From Paracyclopina nana (Eukaryota; Arthropoda; Copepoda; Cyclopoida; Cyclopettidae), in NCBI GenBank assembly GCA_019096065.1, contig JAGUCH010000001.1:16058001-16122000 (forward strand): DNA of 64,000 bases. The letters run 5' to 3'. Positions 10,879-21,917 of this stretch are shown here, one piece after another; the stretch's first letter is position 1; each line of letters begins with the position of its first letter. The notes under the pieces were generated by a model. The model did not search any database, had not been told where the DNA came from, and saw nothing but the letters and a program-made list of their open reading frames with translations. Made by a program: the position numbers and the translations under genes.

Positions 10879-13800
10879 CTGTGCTCCCAAGTCCGCAAAT
10901 TTCCGCAGCCAATTTTGATGAATAATCATTAAATGGGGTCTGATTGACCTCTCAGTCATAAAAGAACAATTCAATTCGATTCCAATCAAAAGTTATGGAT
11001 GCCCAAAAAATGGCCAAAAATGGCTATTCTACCATTTTTATTACTGACAACTTTTTCAAGCAAAGTTTGATTTTGAAGCCAAATTTGAATATGTATCTGT
11101 CAATTCAAACCATTTTTGGCTCTTTTCATTGCCTAGAAGTCAACACAATTAGAATTTGAAAATTGGTGGTTAAATGAGAATTCGGGCGATTTGGCGGATT
11201 TTCTCGTGCGCGTGAAAATGGCTTTTTGACCCACTGTGGATTACTTACTCCCATGTATGTAGTAATAGAACGTTAAGACACTTCGAATATGTCAGCCGCT
11301 AGATGGCGCTTTTACCACAAAAATACAGAGGGTAACTCATCGATCAGTATTAGGATTCTTTAGAAAAGCGAAAAGTTTTGGCACAGAGTTGAAACTTGTC
11401 AAAAAGATTTGCATGCCAGCAATTCCGACACAATAGCTGCTGAGAAGTCCTTTTTTAAAGTTTTTTGGCAGCTGCCACTGCGAGCGCGGGCTTGCTATAT
11501 AGCATTAGCGTAGCCGTAGCGCGAGGCATTCGGAGAAGGCCAAAAAAGCATTAATTTTTCATGATTGAGCACCACACACTAAAGCCCATTTATAACTGGC
11601 ATGGCAAAGGCACATTTAACCCTGCTGCATTTTAACTTCAATTACTTTGCTAAGGACACTTGAATACCAGCCATTCATTCTAAAACATTTAAGTATGTAA
11701 TCGCGCGCGCGCGCTCTTGCGTGATAAATCGTGCGGAAGTTTGTAGGCAAAACGAACTGGTATGTAGTACTATTTTTGATAAAAATCTAAATTGAGCTTA
11801 TAGAACTAGAGTGGCCATATCTTTCTAAGCATATAGTGCCATACACAAGTTTATAACCCAGTACCACCACCAACCACTTTCTTTTTGCTGGAAAAAAGGG
11901 AAGGGGACTACAATACAATACAGGAAATCTTTCTAGGATTTGCTTGAGCCTGCTAGCTTCGATAATAACGGAATTTTTCCAGTGTGTAGTAGACTACTTT
12001 AGTGATAGATCGACTGGAGGGCTCGTCAACTCGCGAGGAATTAATCGCCGCAATTTGGCCCCAATTTTTTTGGCTCGCTGCTTTAATGGAGATAATAAAT
12101 ACCGGGTCGAATAAAAGTGGAAATTACCTACACAAGTAGCAGCTCTCTGGCTAAAAGACAACTAATTTATCTCTTGGGTGTGGAAGTGAATGGTCAATTT
12201 GGCCTTCCTTCTAAGTAGAAAGGTCATAAATATATCGATTGCCAACATCGCACGAGCTGTTCGACCAACTTCTATTTACTTAATTTTGAGCTGCCCCTAA
12301 TTTGCTCTAGGCTCGCTTTCACAAAGTGCAAATAAATCTTGAACTTGCCATTCCTTTGAGCGGCTGAAATTATGAGGCCCAAATTCAAACACCAGACAGA
12401 ACAATTGACAGACAAACACGAACAACTTGTAGACACAGGTGCAAAACAAATACGACCGATGCAGCTGATTTTGCACCAATAAACCCAAACTTGAAGGATA
12501 GAACCGAAAACCACCAACGCTTAGCGTAAACAGCCACAATTGCCTAGCTATCTTGTCAATATTCCAAAATTAGCCAATTTCTGATGGAAAGGGCCAACTG
12601 ATTGCTTAAAGAAAATCTGGAAAATCCAGATCAAATTATTGTGGCGCAATAAGGCCATTTATTGGCAGAAAGTGCCATTTTTACACATCCTAGCACGTTG
12701 AATGCTTTTGGACGAGGCAATATATTTGAGCTTGGCAGCAAATTAAAGAGTACCATGATGTTCTCAAGGAAGGAGTGCATTTTGTGGTACAATAAAATAC
12801 TCGTCAACAGCCATAAAGAGCAGAGATTGTTGTAATGCCATCAATCAGGAGTGTGCCAACGATTTTCCCTAGCTTATGTAGTGTAGCAGTTAAACAAACA
12901 GTATTTCGAGTCCTTGAGATTCCTGGCACTGCTCCACGGCTATTTGCAAAGCCTTTCCAGCAGGCCTTCTAACAATGAATAAAGGCCACTAAAGCATAGC
13001 GGCCTTTGATGAGACGACACGAACCAATTGAGCCCTTTGTTTTATACAACTACTAAGAGTACCCAATGCTTGGCCTTGAAACGAGCCCAAATCGAGTACA
13101 CTCTTTCAATACGTCTATGTATGTATCCTATGGTATTCTGTTTACACGGAGGTGCCATCTCTCAAAGTGGTCGATTTCCCACAGGAGGGCCGAGAATCAA
13201 AACAAAAAAGCAGTGCCCCAAACTGGGCAATATTTCATGCAGGAGCATATAGAATTTCACAATTCAACTGGGAGCAAAGTACTACAAGTTGCAGTGAATA
13301 ATTTATTCGAGTCTGCGTATACATACACACTATTGAGCTCCCCTTTTTTCTTGTAATAAAAAGAGAAAGCCACTCGAGCTGGACGAATGTGGCTGATTGA
13401 TACTTTTATGGCCGTGTCAGCTGCAAAAATTGTGAAGTCTTGAGCTGACCGGAATAAACGATGTGCTGAAAGTGTCGGTTTTTGCTCATAAAAAGTACCC
13501 ATTTGCCATGTTTGAAAGGCCCTCTCGAAAATCCATATCCGATTAAGGACGAGCTTAAGAGGAAAAGTGAATTGACCAAAGATCTCTTTCATCGAGAGCA
13601 TTTCCAAGAAAACTAGTACAGTTTGCAAAAACTGGAAAATTGTGGGGGGTATACCGAACAAGAGAATTACCATTACTTTATGCCATATCATTGGAACGAC
13701 TCCATATAGTACTAGTATATCGAATGGGTTGCACAATCAGCAAACTGTATAAATAATGCCAAAATTGCCCTGGAAAAGTATATTTGTGGTGGTACGTTGG

Positions 13801-14940
13801 AAGGGGGGCTCAGAATTAAGCCCTTCGTGGTAGAAGTGGTGTATATGATAGATATGTGCTCAAGTCTCATCGCGTTTTCACACTATTGCGTCAAAAATGG
13901 TGTGTGTGTGTGGAACTGGTTAACATTTTGACCAGAGGGGACGCTACTGACCATGATTTAGTGCCATGAGAGCATGCCCAGAATATAATTTTTTCACATA
14001 ATGATTGCAAATGCGGCAAAAAACTTTCCCCCCCATTTTCTGGGGGCAAAAGTGTGCGCTTAACCAGCCATTGATCTTTTTTAAGTGGCTTATTTACATT
14101 TCGGCTATCGCGCGCGTATAATTACCGCGTGGTTTTGTTTACAAATGCTCTGTTGTTGTTTCGCTCTTTAATTACCGCGCAAAGTAGCACACAGAATATG
14201 CTTTGCCTTCAAGGTGCAATTATTGGTCTTGCTATGTGGCAATTAATTATATTAAACTTTTGTGAAGCAAATAGCTCCAGATTTTCCGAACTTGCTACAT
14301 AAGTAGCAGTTCTACTATTGACAATAGAAGCCTGGTGGAAAGGCGCAGTAAACATAAATATTTATCTACCTTATTGCCTACCCAAGTCAAGGGGCAGGAT
14401 TTTAAGCTCAACGGGCGCAGATGTCACATTATCTATCCTTTATGTAAATCTTTGAGTCTGCTACATCGTTTCCAATCTCTATGGGATGGCTTAGAATCAC
14501 TTCAAGAAGCATGCAAGCCCCTCTAATAGGCCAGGGCAAGTTTCCAAATTAAGCCAGGGCTGTAGAGCGTATAGAGGGCCTTTTTTACTACTTTTCTCCA
14601 CTTAAGCAGTGTAGCTCAGTAGTATACTTCGTACAATATACAGCTGAGGTTGCAGACTCACAATGTGCAAAGGCTCCTTCTTCGTTTTCGTTTTTCCAGG
14701 CCAGCTAAAGCAGCATTCATTCGAATAACCATAAAATACTTCTTCCACCAACTGCTTCTGTTGCTAGGTCCCAATAAGAGGAACTTTTCTGATCATCAGA
14801 ACAACAACAACAAAAGTTTATCCCCACTTTGCTAATAAATGGAGAAAAGGCAGCTGGGTTGCTCTTAAAAGGATCACGAGCAAATTGATCAACCCGAAGC
14901 ATCTCATGCAACGTAGCAGCAGCCCTGGATGTGTAATTAT
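10879..14940. other. Spacer or intron, no gene recognised
   Basis: No recognisable gene. It contains a partial repeat match with CTAGATGGCGC at 11299-11309 and an alternating CG tract at about 11703-11713. A 159-codon minus frame at 13257-13736 begins with TTG and lacks protein-like composition. TAATTACCGCG occurs twice, near 14117 and 14170. Confidence 0.55.
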
Positions 14941-15108
14941 GGCTCAGTCTTTCGCAAGTTTTGCATAGTCACGCTATTTAAATAGCTCATAACATAAAAC
15001 GTATTTAAATAGCAGCTATTTAAATACATCCAGAGGCTATTTAAATACACTTAATGCTATGAGCTATTTAAATAGCGTGACTATGCAAAACTTGCGAAAG
15101 ACTAAGCC
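14941..15108. mobile_element. MITE with 51-bp terminal inverted repeats
   Basis: A 168-bp element. The 51 bases at each end (14941-14991 and 15058-15108) are inverted copies with one mismatch seen (GGCTCAGTC against GGCTTAGTC). The interior holds further copies of TATTTAAATA, so the whole element has five copies of this palindromic A/T core, mostly within CTATTTAAATA. No coding capacity and no convincing target-site duplication was found. Confidence 0.85.
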
Positions 15109-18100
15109 AATGTTGATGATGATGGCAAAATCTTCATGAATAGCTGGGTATGCATGGGGACATTGCTCCTTGACGCATCATGTTAATGGTTTCCAATAGG
15201 AAAGCTCGTAAGGGCCAATCCGTGAATATGGAGGAGCCAAAAAGTAATATGCCAAAACTGTAGTATGTATAGCAGTAAGAGTGCTCTAGAATGTAATTGG
15301 CATTCCTTAAGGATGGCTATAACAACAACAGATGATACTGAAAGGGCCAATCAAAATACCAGGCAGCTGCCATACTATAGTATACTTTTGATTTCAGCAT
15401 TTGTGCACCAGCAAGAAAAAAGCGTCTTCTCCTCCTCGTGGAGAAAATGGCTATTTTTTCTCTTCCATCCAACAGCGGGGAAATGGTGGAGCAATATGGC
15501 ACTGGCATACAAATATGGTTGTTGCTGATGCCAAATCCATGCCACTGCTGCAATTTGAGGCATATAGCATGACCCCACTTTTAAGTGTACTAGTATATAT
15601 GTATCTATCCAGCATAATTGATCCAGCTGCTTCTTCAAGGCTTAAGGTGCAGTGTGTTAACTTTTTGTAGCCTTGCGTGACCGCAAAGCAACGATTAGGG
15701 GCATATAATGTTGTAGTACTAGTATCTGCAGTCAACAGATCGATGATCAAAATGAGTGACCACAATTAAGATTTAATGCAGTTGAGTGATCGATACGTCA
15801 AAATGAGTGTAGCAAAACTGGACGACCCTCTATTAGACTAATTTGGAATTTTGATGGTGTGTCATTACGAAGAATGGATATCTTTGCTTTCTCTCTGCGT
15901 TTGCTTTCACGGACAGCATTGCGGCATGAAGACAAGCGAGATAATCAAAATGCGCGCGAGAATGACAGCAACTTTTTACTGCGCTCTTCATAAAGCATTG
16001 CTCACAAGTCAGTCAAACTTGATTTGTAAGAAACTAAATAAAAAGCAGGCTAGGAAGCCACCCATCATCGTAGTTTTTGACAAGGCTTGGCCAATACGTA
16101 GTATAGCTTCAACTACTCACAATAGCTGTGTAAAAAAGCCCTTTCTGTGCTTTTTATGCATAGGCAAAGACCATTTCGTGAGCCTGGAAACTAGCTGTCA
16201 TTACACACGGTGGTGAATGCGGCTGAAAAAGCACGAGCTATAAAAAGAAGGATAATGACACAAAGACAAATAATTCTTAAAAATGCTCGAGTATATATGG
16301 ATTTTCTCATTGCATGGCCGCATAATATACCATTACTATATTATTATAAGTCAAAAAGAAAACACCCATCACATTGTGACACACTATACTACACGAGCAA
16401 TCAATATGATAATTCAGTGCTCGCGCGCGCGCGCGTCAGCTGCAGTGCGCAGCAAGAAGTAAACAAAGATCTCGCGGGCGCAACAGCTGACTTTATTGCA
16501 ATGGATGTGAGCTCAATTGAATTTGAGGACTGCGGAACAATTTAGTCTATTGGGGCAGAATCCGGGTGGATGTGGCAGCAAAATACAATGATGTCCTCTG
16601 GCAAATCCACACGAGGATTATGAAAGAGGAGGCAAGAACAATCGTAAAAAAGAAAGCAACCGTTGAAGAATAACCAGAGCTTATGCTCCCAGCGTATTAC
16701 TGGCCGAAAAATCATGGCATGTTGCTATATAGGGCCAGCGCATTCTTTTATATCTGCATTGCTCAAAAGTGAGAATTTGTGACGAACACACAGCAAGCTC
16801 CATCTCGGGGGAAAAAAGAATGCGGACCTCCTGGTAGCATTTGAAGCTCTTCAACTTTTGGATGTGTTCTTCTTCCTTCTGGTGTTGACACTGCAGTGCT
16901 TAAATTACACTTATGGACTTGCACAACGAGCAGTGCGAGGAAGAGGAGGAGATAATTGAAAAAAGTCACTGCAGCAGTAAACAATTGAGAAAATATGGTA
17001 GCACTCGCACCAAATGTGCCGCAATGAAGCAACCAAGAGCCTCTGGCAGCTTCATTAGCAAGAAATATTGCTAAATGAGTCAGGCAGCTGATGCGCGCAC
17101 ACGCGAGCCGCCTTATTGGCTAGTTGAGATTCACTCAACGCGCACGTGCAACAGCTGTCAGCCAATAAATCTTGGAGTAATCTGCTCATCGCGCGAGCAT
17201 CTCACAGAGATACAGATTTATGCGTTCCTCTGCCTTGTAGACAGGCAAAATCCTTCTGGTGTTGCACCGAGGCTGCGGAGGCCACTCCGGATCAGGGCAA
17301 AATTGAAATTGATTCCTTCTGTTCCGTTTGCAGATCTGCCAAACTTGGAGAGAAGAAGTCACATTTCTCCCCGAGAAAACGACTTGATCCTGCTATTACT
17401 TCTGATGATGATCGTGATGAGGACAAGTGTGGAGTAGCAGTGCGACTATATTCCTATATGGGCTGACTTGACACTTTCAAATCTCTCAAGGAGATCCCTT
17501 GATAGTAGTACTATAGTGTGCAAAACTGCCAAGAAAGGTTTTCCTTAACGAGCAGTTCCACACACTCCTTTCCCTACTTTTGATTGGCTTTCAGCATACT
17601 TAAGTTCTGGATTTCACCTAGCTTGATCCACCTTCCATTAATCAGTGAGGAAATTAAATTGCCATCACAGTTATAAATGGGTCCATTGTCATGTCCCAGC
17701 AGTTTTAGAAGTGGAATGACATCGCCAGCTGTAGGCAAACTTCAGCGCTGAAAGTTGACATAAACCATAGTATATATCCAATAGTACTACTATACTTGGT
17801 AGTGGCAGTAAACTACTGGATATGGTGAAGTTTTTATGGGAATATTACGTCTATGGTAGAGTTCAAATTTGCGATCACGGGTCAATTCTGGTTGAGCTCG
17901 TAAAATTTGGACTTGGCAATGTCCAAGCTGTAATCGAAGCTCTGGAGAATTGCTGTGGTAGAAAGGAGATCAGTGGCTGGAAACGCAGATTCTGAATGTG
18001 AGCATAACAAATTGGTCGTTTGGCTAAGACAGATCGTGGCAATTTTCCCATCATCTTCAGCCTTTGCATGTTGTTCATGCTCTTGGAAATTCAGGGAGCA

Positions 18101-19077
18101 TCACAGAGGAAGAAGCCATGATGATTGGTGGTCGCGCGTACGATATTTCCGAAATTCGGTATGGTAAAATAAGGCTGCAGCTCGCAGCCATTTTGGCAAA
18201 TGTGCCAACAACAGAAAATTCTGCTCTGTCATGAAGAAAAGGTCCTTGAATTACTGCAATTCCAACTTTTTGGCTGGTCTGGATAGCCTCAGTAAATTAC
18301 TCCTCTATATTTACAGCAGCAGCAGCCGATTCTTTGGCTTTTTTCGCGAGCATTCGGCCGCTTTCGCACCCACGCCTCCCATTTACGCCTCTCTGGTTTG
18401 CTACCGTTACAGCTGCCACCTCGGGGATTTGCAAGCCTAGCAGGCAATTTCGGATAATGTTGAAACTTGGCAATATTACTTTCGCCTAGAGAATGATGCC
18501 ATTTTGGACTGGAGGTGTTAAAGCAACTATTGCCTTATTGGGCACCGATAATTTCATGAGCATTCAGCTCCTGCTGAGCCAAGTTGATAAATTGAGCCAA
18601 ATTCATCTTTAGTGGCCATCTGGAGGTACTATATGGAGCAATTGTTCGAAAAAAGCCTTCTCATAACTCAAGAGGAGAAGGGTCCGAAGTAGTATAGCTA
18701 AGCAGGCTTTTTTGCTACTAAACAATCTCCCCCTTGACCTTTTTTTCCGAGGCCAGACAGCTACGATCGTGTGCGCGGCCGGAAGAATGCAAAGTATAGA
18801 AAACATAGTAAACAGAGCAACCTGAAACTTTCGGCTGCTGCTACGGCAAAATCGCGAACAATTGGCAAAAAGTAGCCCTGCTGCCACGCAATCTGATGTG
18901 AACTCTTACCACAATTGCAAAAAGTCTCGCGCGCCATAAAATGGCAAGCTCCCTAATTCTCCTTGCGCGTATGCAAATGAGCAACGCAGTTGCAGTTAAA
19001 ACTTTTTTTTGGTTTCCCCACTAATATAGAGCGCAATAAGACGGGTTGAAAAATTCGGAATCATTGCACTTTCTTAC
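15109..19077. other. Spacer or intron left of the Gln/Ala-rich exon
   Basis: If the gene starting at 19725 on minus continues to the left, this is its first intron. I found no following exon I can support. A GC island near 16423-16490 pairs alternating CG with TCAGCTG and GCAACAGCTG, and a related block at about 17085-17165 adds mirrored CCAAT-type boxes. A 57-codon ATG frame lies at 17822-17995 on plus with unknown meaning. Confidence 0.5.
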
Positions 19078-19725
19078 CTTGCTTCCGGGGATGAGGATCT
19101 TTTGCACCGAGGTGTATTGGGGAGAATTGGCAGCGGCCGCGGCCGCCGCCAGAAATTGCGGATTATTGTGCAATGAAGACACCGTGGAAACAGCCGGGGC
19201 GGCCTGCAAAAGGCCGTGCATGCCATGCAGCGTCATCATGGCCGGGCTCTGGGTCACAGAGGTCATGTTGGAGTACATCAGCGGCTGCTGACTCGCCTGC
19301 ACCTGCTGCTGCTGCTGAGCGTGCTGCTGAGCGCTCAGCGCGGCCGCCAGCGCCGCCGGCAGACCGGTCACGGCCTGGCCGTGACCGGCCGCTGCCGCCG
19401 CAACGGCTGCGGCGTGCTGAAGCGCGCTGTTGTATTGCTGCTGCAGCGCGTTAATTTGCGCCATCTGCAGCGAGTTGGCTGCGGCCGCCTGCGCTGCGGC
19501 TGCGTGTTGCGGTTGCGTGTGCTGCTGCTGGAGCTTGTGCAGGTTTTGCAGGTGCTGCAGCTGATGGTGCGGATGGATGTGTTGCTGTTGCTGAGGCTGC
19601 TGTTGAGGCTGCTGCTGTTGCTGAGCACCGTTGTGGAGCTGCTGCTGAGCCACAGCAACTTGCGCTGCGGCCTGCTGATTGCTGAGTCCCATCCATGGGA
19701 TGAGAAATGGTTGCTGCACGTTCAT
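19078..19725 (-). CDS. First coding exon of a Gln/Ala-rich protein
   Basis: The minus strand encodes 216 residues from ATG at 19725 to a strong splice donor (AAG then GTAAGAAA) at 19078/19077, phase 0. The protein starts MNVQQPFLIPWMGLSNQQ, then has long Gln tracts, His/Gln stretches, Ala runs near the middle and end, and ends in ILIPGSK before the donor. Such low-complexity starts are common in arthropod transcription factors and RNA-binding proteins, but no folded domain is present in this exon and I do not recognise the gene. Later exons should lie at lower coordinates, possibly outside the window. The CAG/GCN repeats keep several other frames open; those are shadows. Confidence 0.7.
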
Positions 19726-21917
19726 GCCGACGATTTGAAAGCACGCCTCGAGTTCAAATGTGCGTTATGCAGGTCTTATCTTGATGCCGGCTGAGCATGG
19801 ACTGACGACTGCTGCTGTTGGAAAGGCCATCAAGAAACCAAAGCACTACGTACTACTGCTATATACGAGTGAAATTCGGGCGCTCGAGCTCTCACTTTCT
19901 ACTGCTCTTTCCCCATTCGGCGCACGGGGAAAGACACTCTCATATACTCGCGAGGTCTTGTACTCCACGGGACGATTTATTTTTCGCCTCGTTTTCCATG
20001 GATATCTCGAATTTTTCCAGCGTTTCTTGCCTTTTTTAATGAATTCATAATCTAATCAGTGAATTAAATAACTTTCGTTTTGGCTTTGCTAGCATATTAT
20101 TTGAAAAATGTTACATTTGCGAGTTTTAAGGTTTACAGCTAATTACTTTATTCACGATTCATGCTTTTCAAGATTTCGGAAGAAAATAGTGTCTTTGCAT
20201 GCATAAAGCGCTCTAGCAGGCTGCACAGTTAGATTGCGACAACTGTAACATTCGCAGTAGTATATAGTGTGAATGTAGCCTAGTCTCCTCGTCGTCTTCT
20301 GGTTTCGCTGCAGAGCTTTTGCTTTTGCCCTCGCCGCTGCCCCAAGACACGAGCTTTCCACTTTCGCTCGGTGTCGCACGAATTTGCCCCATGCGCGGTT
20401 CATCTACTATTGTGTCTTCGCTCGAGGCAATCCGATTATTGCCCGCACGAAAATAATAACGCTAATTCCCCATATTTTCGTCCCTTTTCTTCTTCATATT
20501 ACGGTTAGGCGTAATTCCCTAGCGGGGCTTTTTTCTCCCATATGCCATGCACCTTTTTCTTCTTTCGAGGAATCATCATTATTATTAAATTATGGCCTAA
20601 CTTACATGGCACGTCTGGGCCGGGCCCTGATTAAATTAAGACCTCTGCTCCATATGCAGAATAAAAAATTTGGCCTCGGCTGCTGTTGGTTTTGTGGCCT
20701 CAAAGAAAGGGGCCTATTTAACTGCAAATTGCTCGCGTTGCAAAATGGAAACAATAAAAGTAGCCATAATCTTAAATGTCGTTCCACAATACTATAATAA
20801 TATTCTTGCAAAAGTTTTAATTTGCTGTATAGAAATGGCACACTATTTTTTATGACGAGTAAACGAAGAGCAACGAGTTTACGGCCATTTTTCTTTCGCT
20901 GCTTCTCGTAAAATGATGCATAATTTTGCTATATCCGGATGCGGAATTTCCCCATCCGAAATATAACAATAAAGTGTCTTTTCTTGCTAGATTTTTCAAA
21001 AAGTCTTTGTGGCCAAATTTTGCCAACTATTGCGGCGGTGACGACTTTTTGTGTCTGCTTCTATTTCTATACAGGCTTATTATACGCATAGTGTTCGAAC
21101 GAGGTTGATTTATGTTACACTACTTCTTCCTCGTTTTTCTTAACTTCAGTGGGTAAAAAGTGGCTGGCCTTTTTTCGTGACCTGCTCAGTTGAATGCAAA
21201 TTCCAGGGTTATCCTCACTTTTACCATTAATCAGAGTTAATTACAATAAGTAGCTGGGAGGAAAAGCTGCAAAGTATGCATAGATAAATGCATTCATACC
21301 TTTGCAAAAGCAATTGAGTATTTGAGAGAGGGGACTTTCCAATGCAATCACAGAAAGTTACTGTGTTGACAAGGCACGTATTTCTTTGGAAGTACCAGCT
21401 AGCAATGCTCCTCCATAAACAAAGCCATCAATGTCACTTCCTTAACTGATGTGAAAGCCTTCGAAAAAACTGCTTTCATAACTCAAGGTTGCCAACAGCA
21501 CCACTAATCTGAAAATAATTGAATGGTTCAATGCCGAAACATTGCTTGATTTTTAAGGCTGCTGTCAACGAAAGCCAATTTGTGGCCGCACCTCTCCCTA
21601 ATTATGAGTCATAAATCGCAACCAATAATCAATAGCAGCTTTGGAGGCGTCTCAAAATTGTAGCTAGATAGTCGCAAAACTTCCTGGCAAACTTGCTTTT
21701 AAACTTGAAAACTGGCTCGTTTCCAAACCTCATTAACGGCTGAAAACTAGATTTTTAAAGAATCACCACAGACAAAAAATTGTGCTGAACCCTGAGCCGC
21801 GTTCGGAAAATGACCAGTCAAGCGGTAAAAGGTTGCGTGAAACAAGGATGATTTTATCGTTTTGCAGCTGGACTATAATAGTGTATTTGCCAGCCATAAT
21901 TCATAATGATTTAATTC
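19726..21917. other. Upstream region of the Gln/Ala-rich gene and spacer
   Basis: The first few hundred bases right of 19725 should hold the 5' untranslated region and promoter of the minus-strand gene; CG dinucleotides are more frequent up to about 20400 than beyond. I found no second gene. Several short frames on both strands look incidental. Confidence 0.45.

Noticed and set aside
13257..13736. 159-codon minus frame
   Set aside because: Opens with TTG, has no domain pattern and no supporting splice signals.
14606..14660. TAGCTCAGTAG resembling a tRNA A box
   Set aside because: No matching B box at the right distance and no cloverleaf.
15851..16545. Two consecutive plus frames of 121 and 111 codons
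   Set aside because: Overlap by a few bases but have no protein-like features; the second crosses the (CG)n island.
19216..19794. Long plus-strand Leu/Arg-rich frame over the Gln/Ala exon
   Set aside because: Triplet repeats keep several frames open; the minus frame has the sensible start, composition and splice donor.
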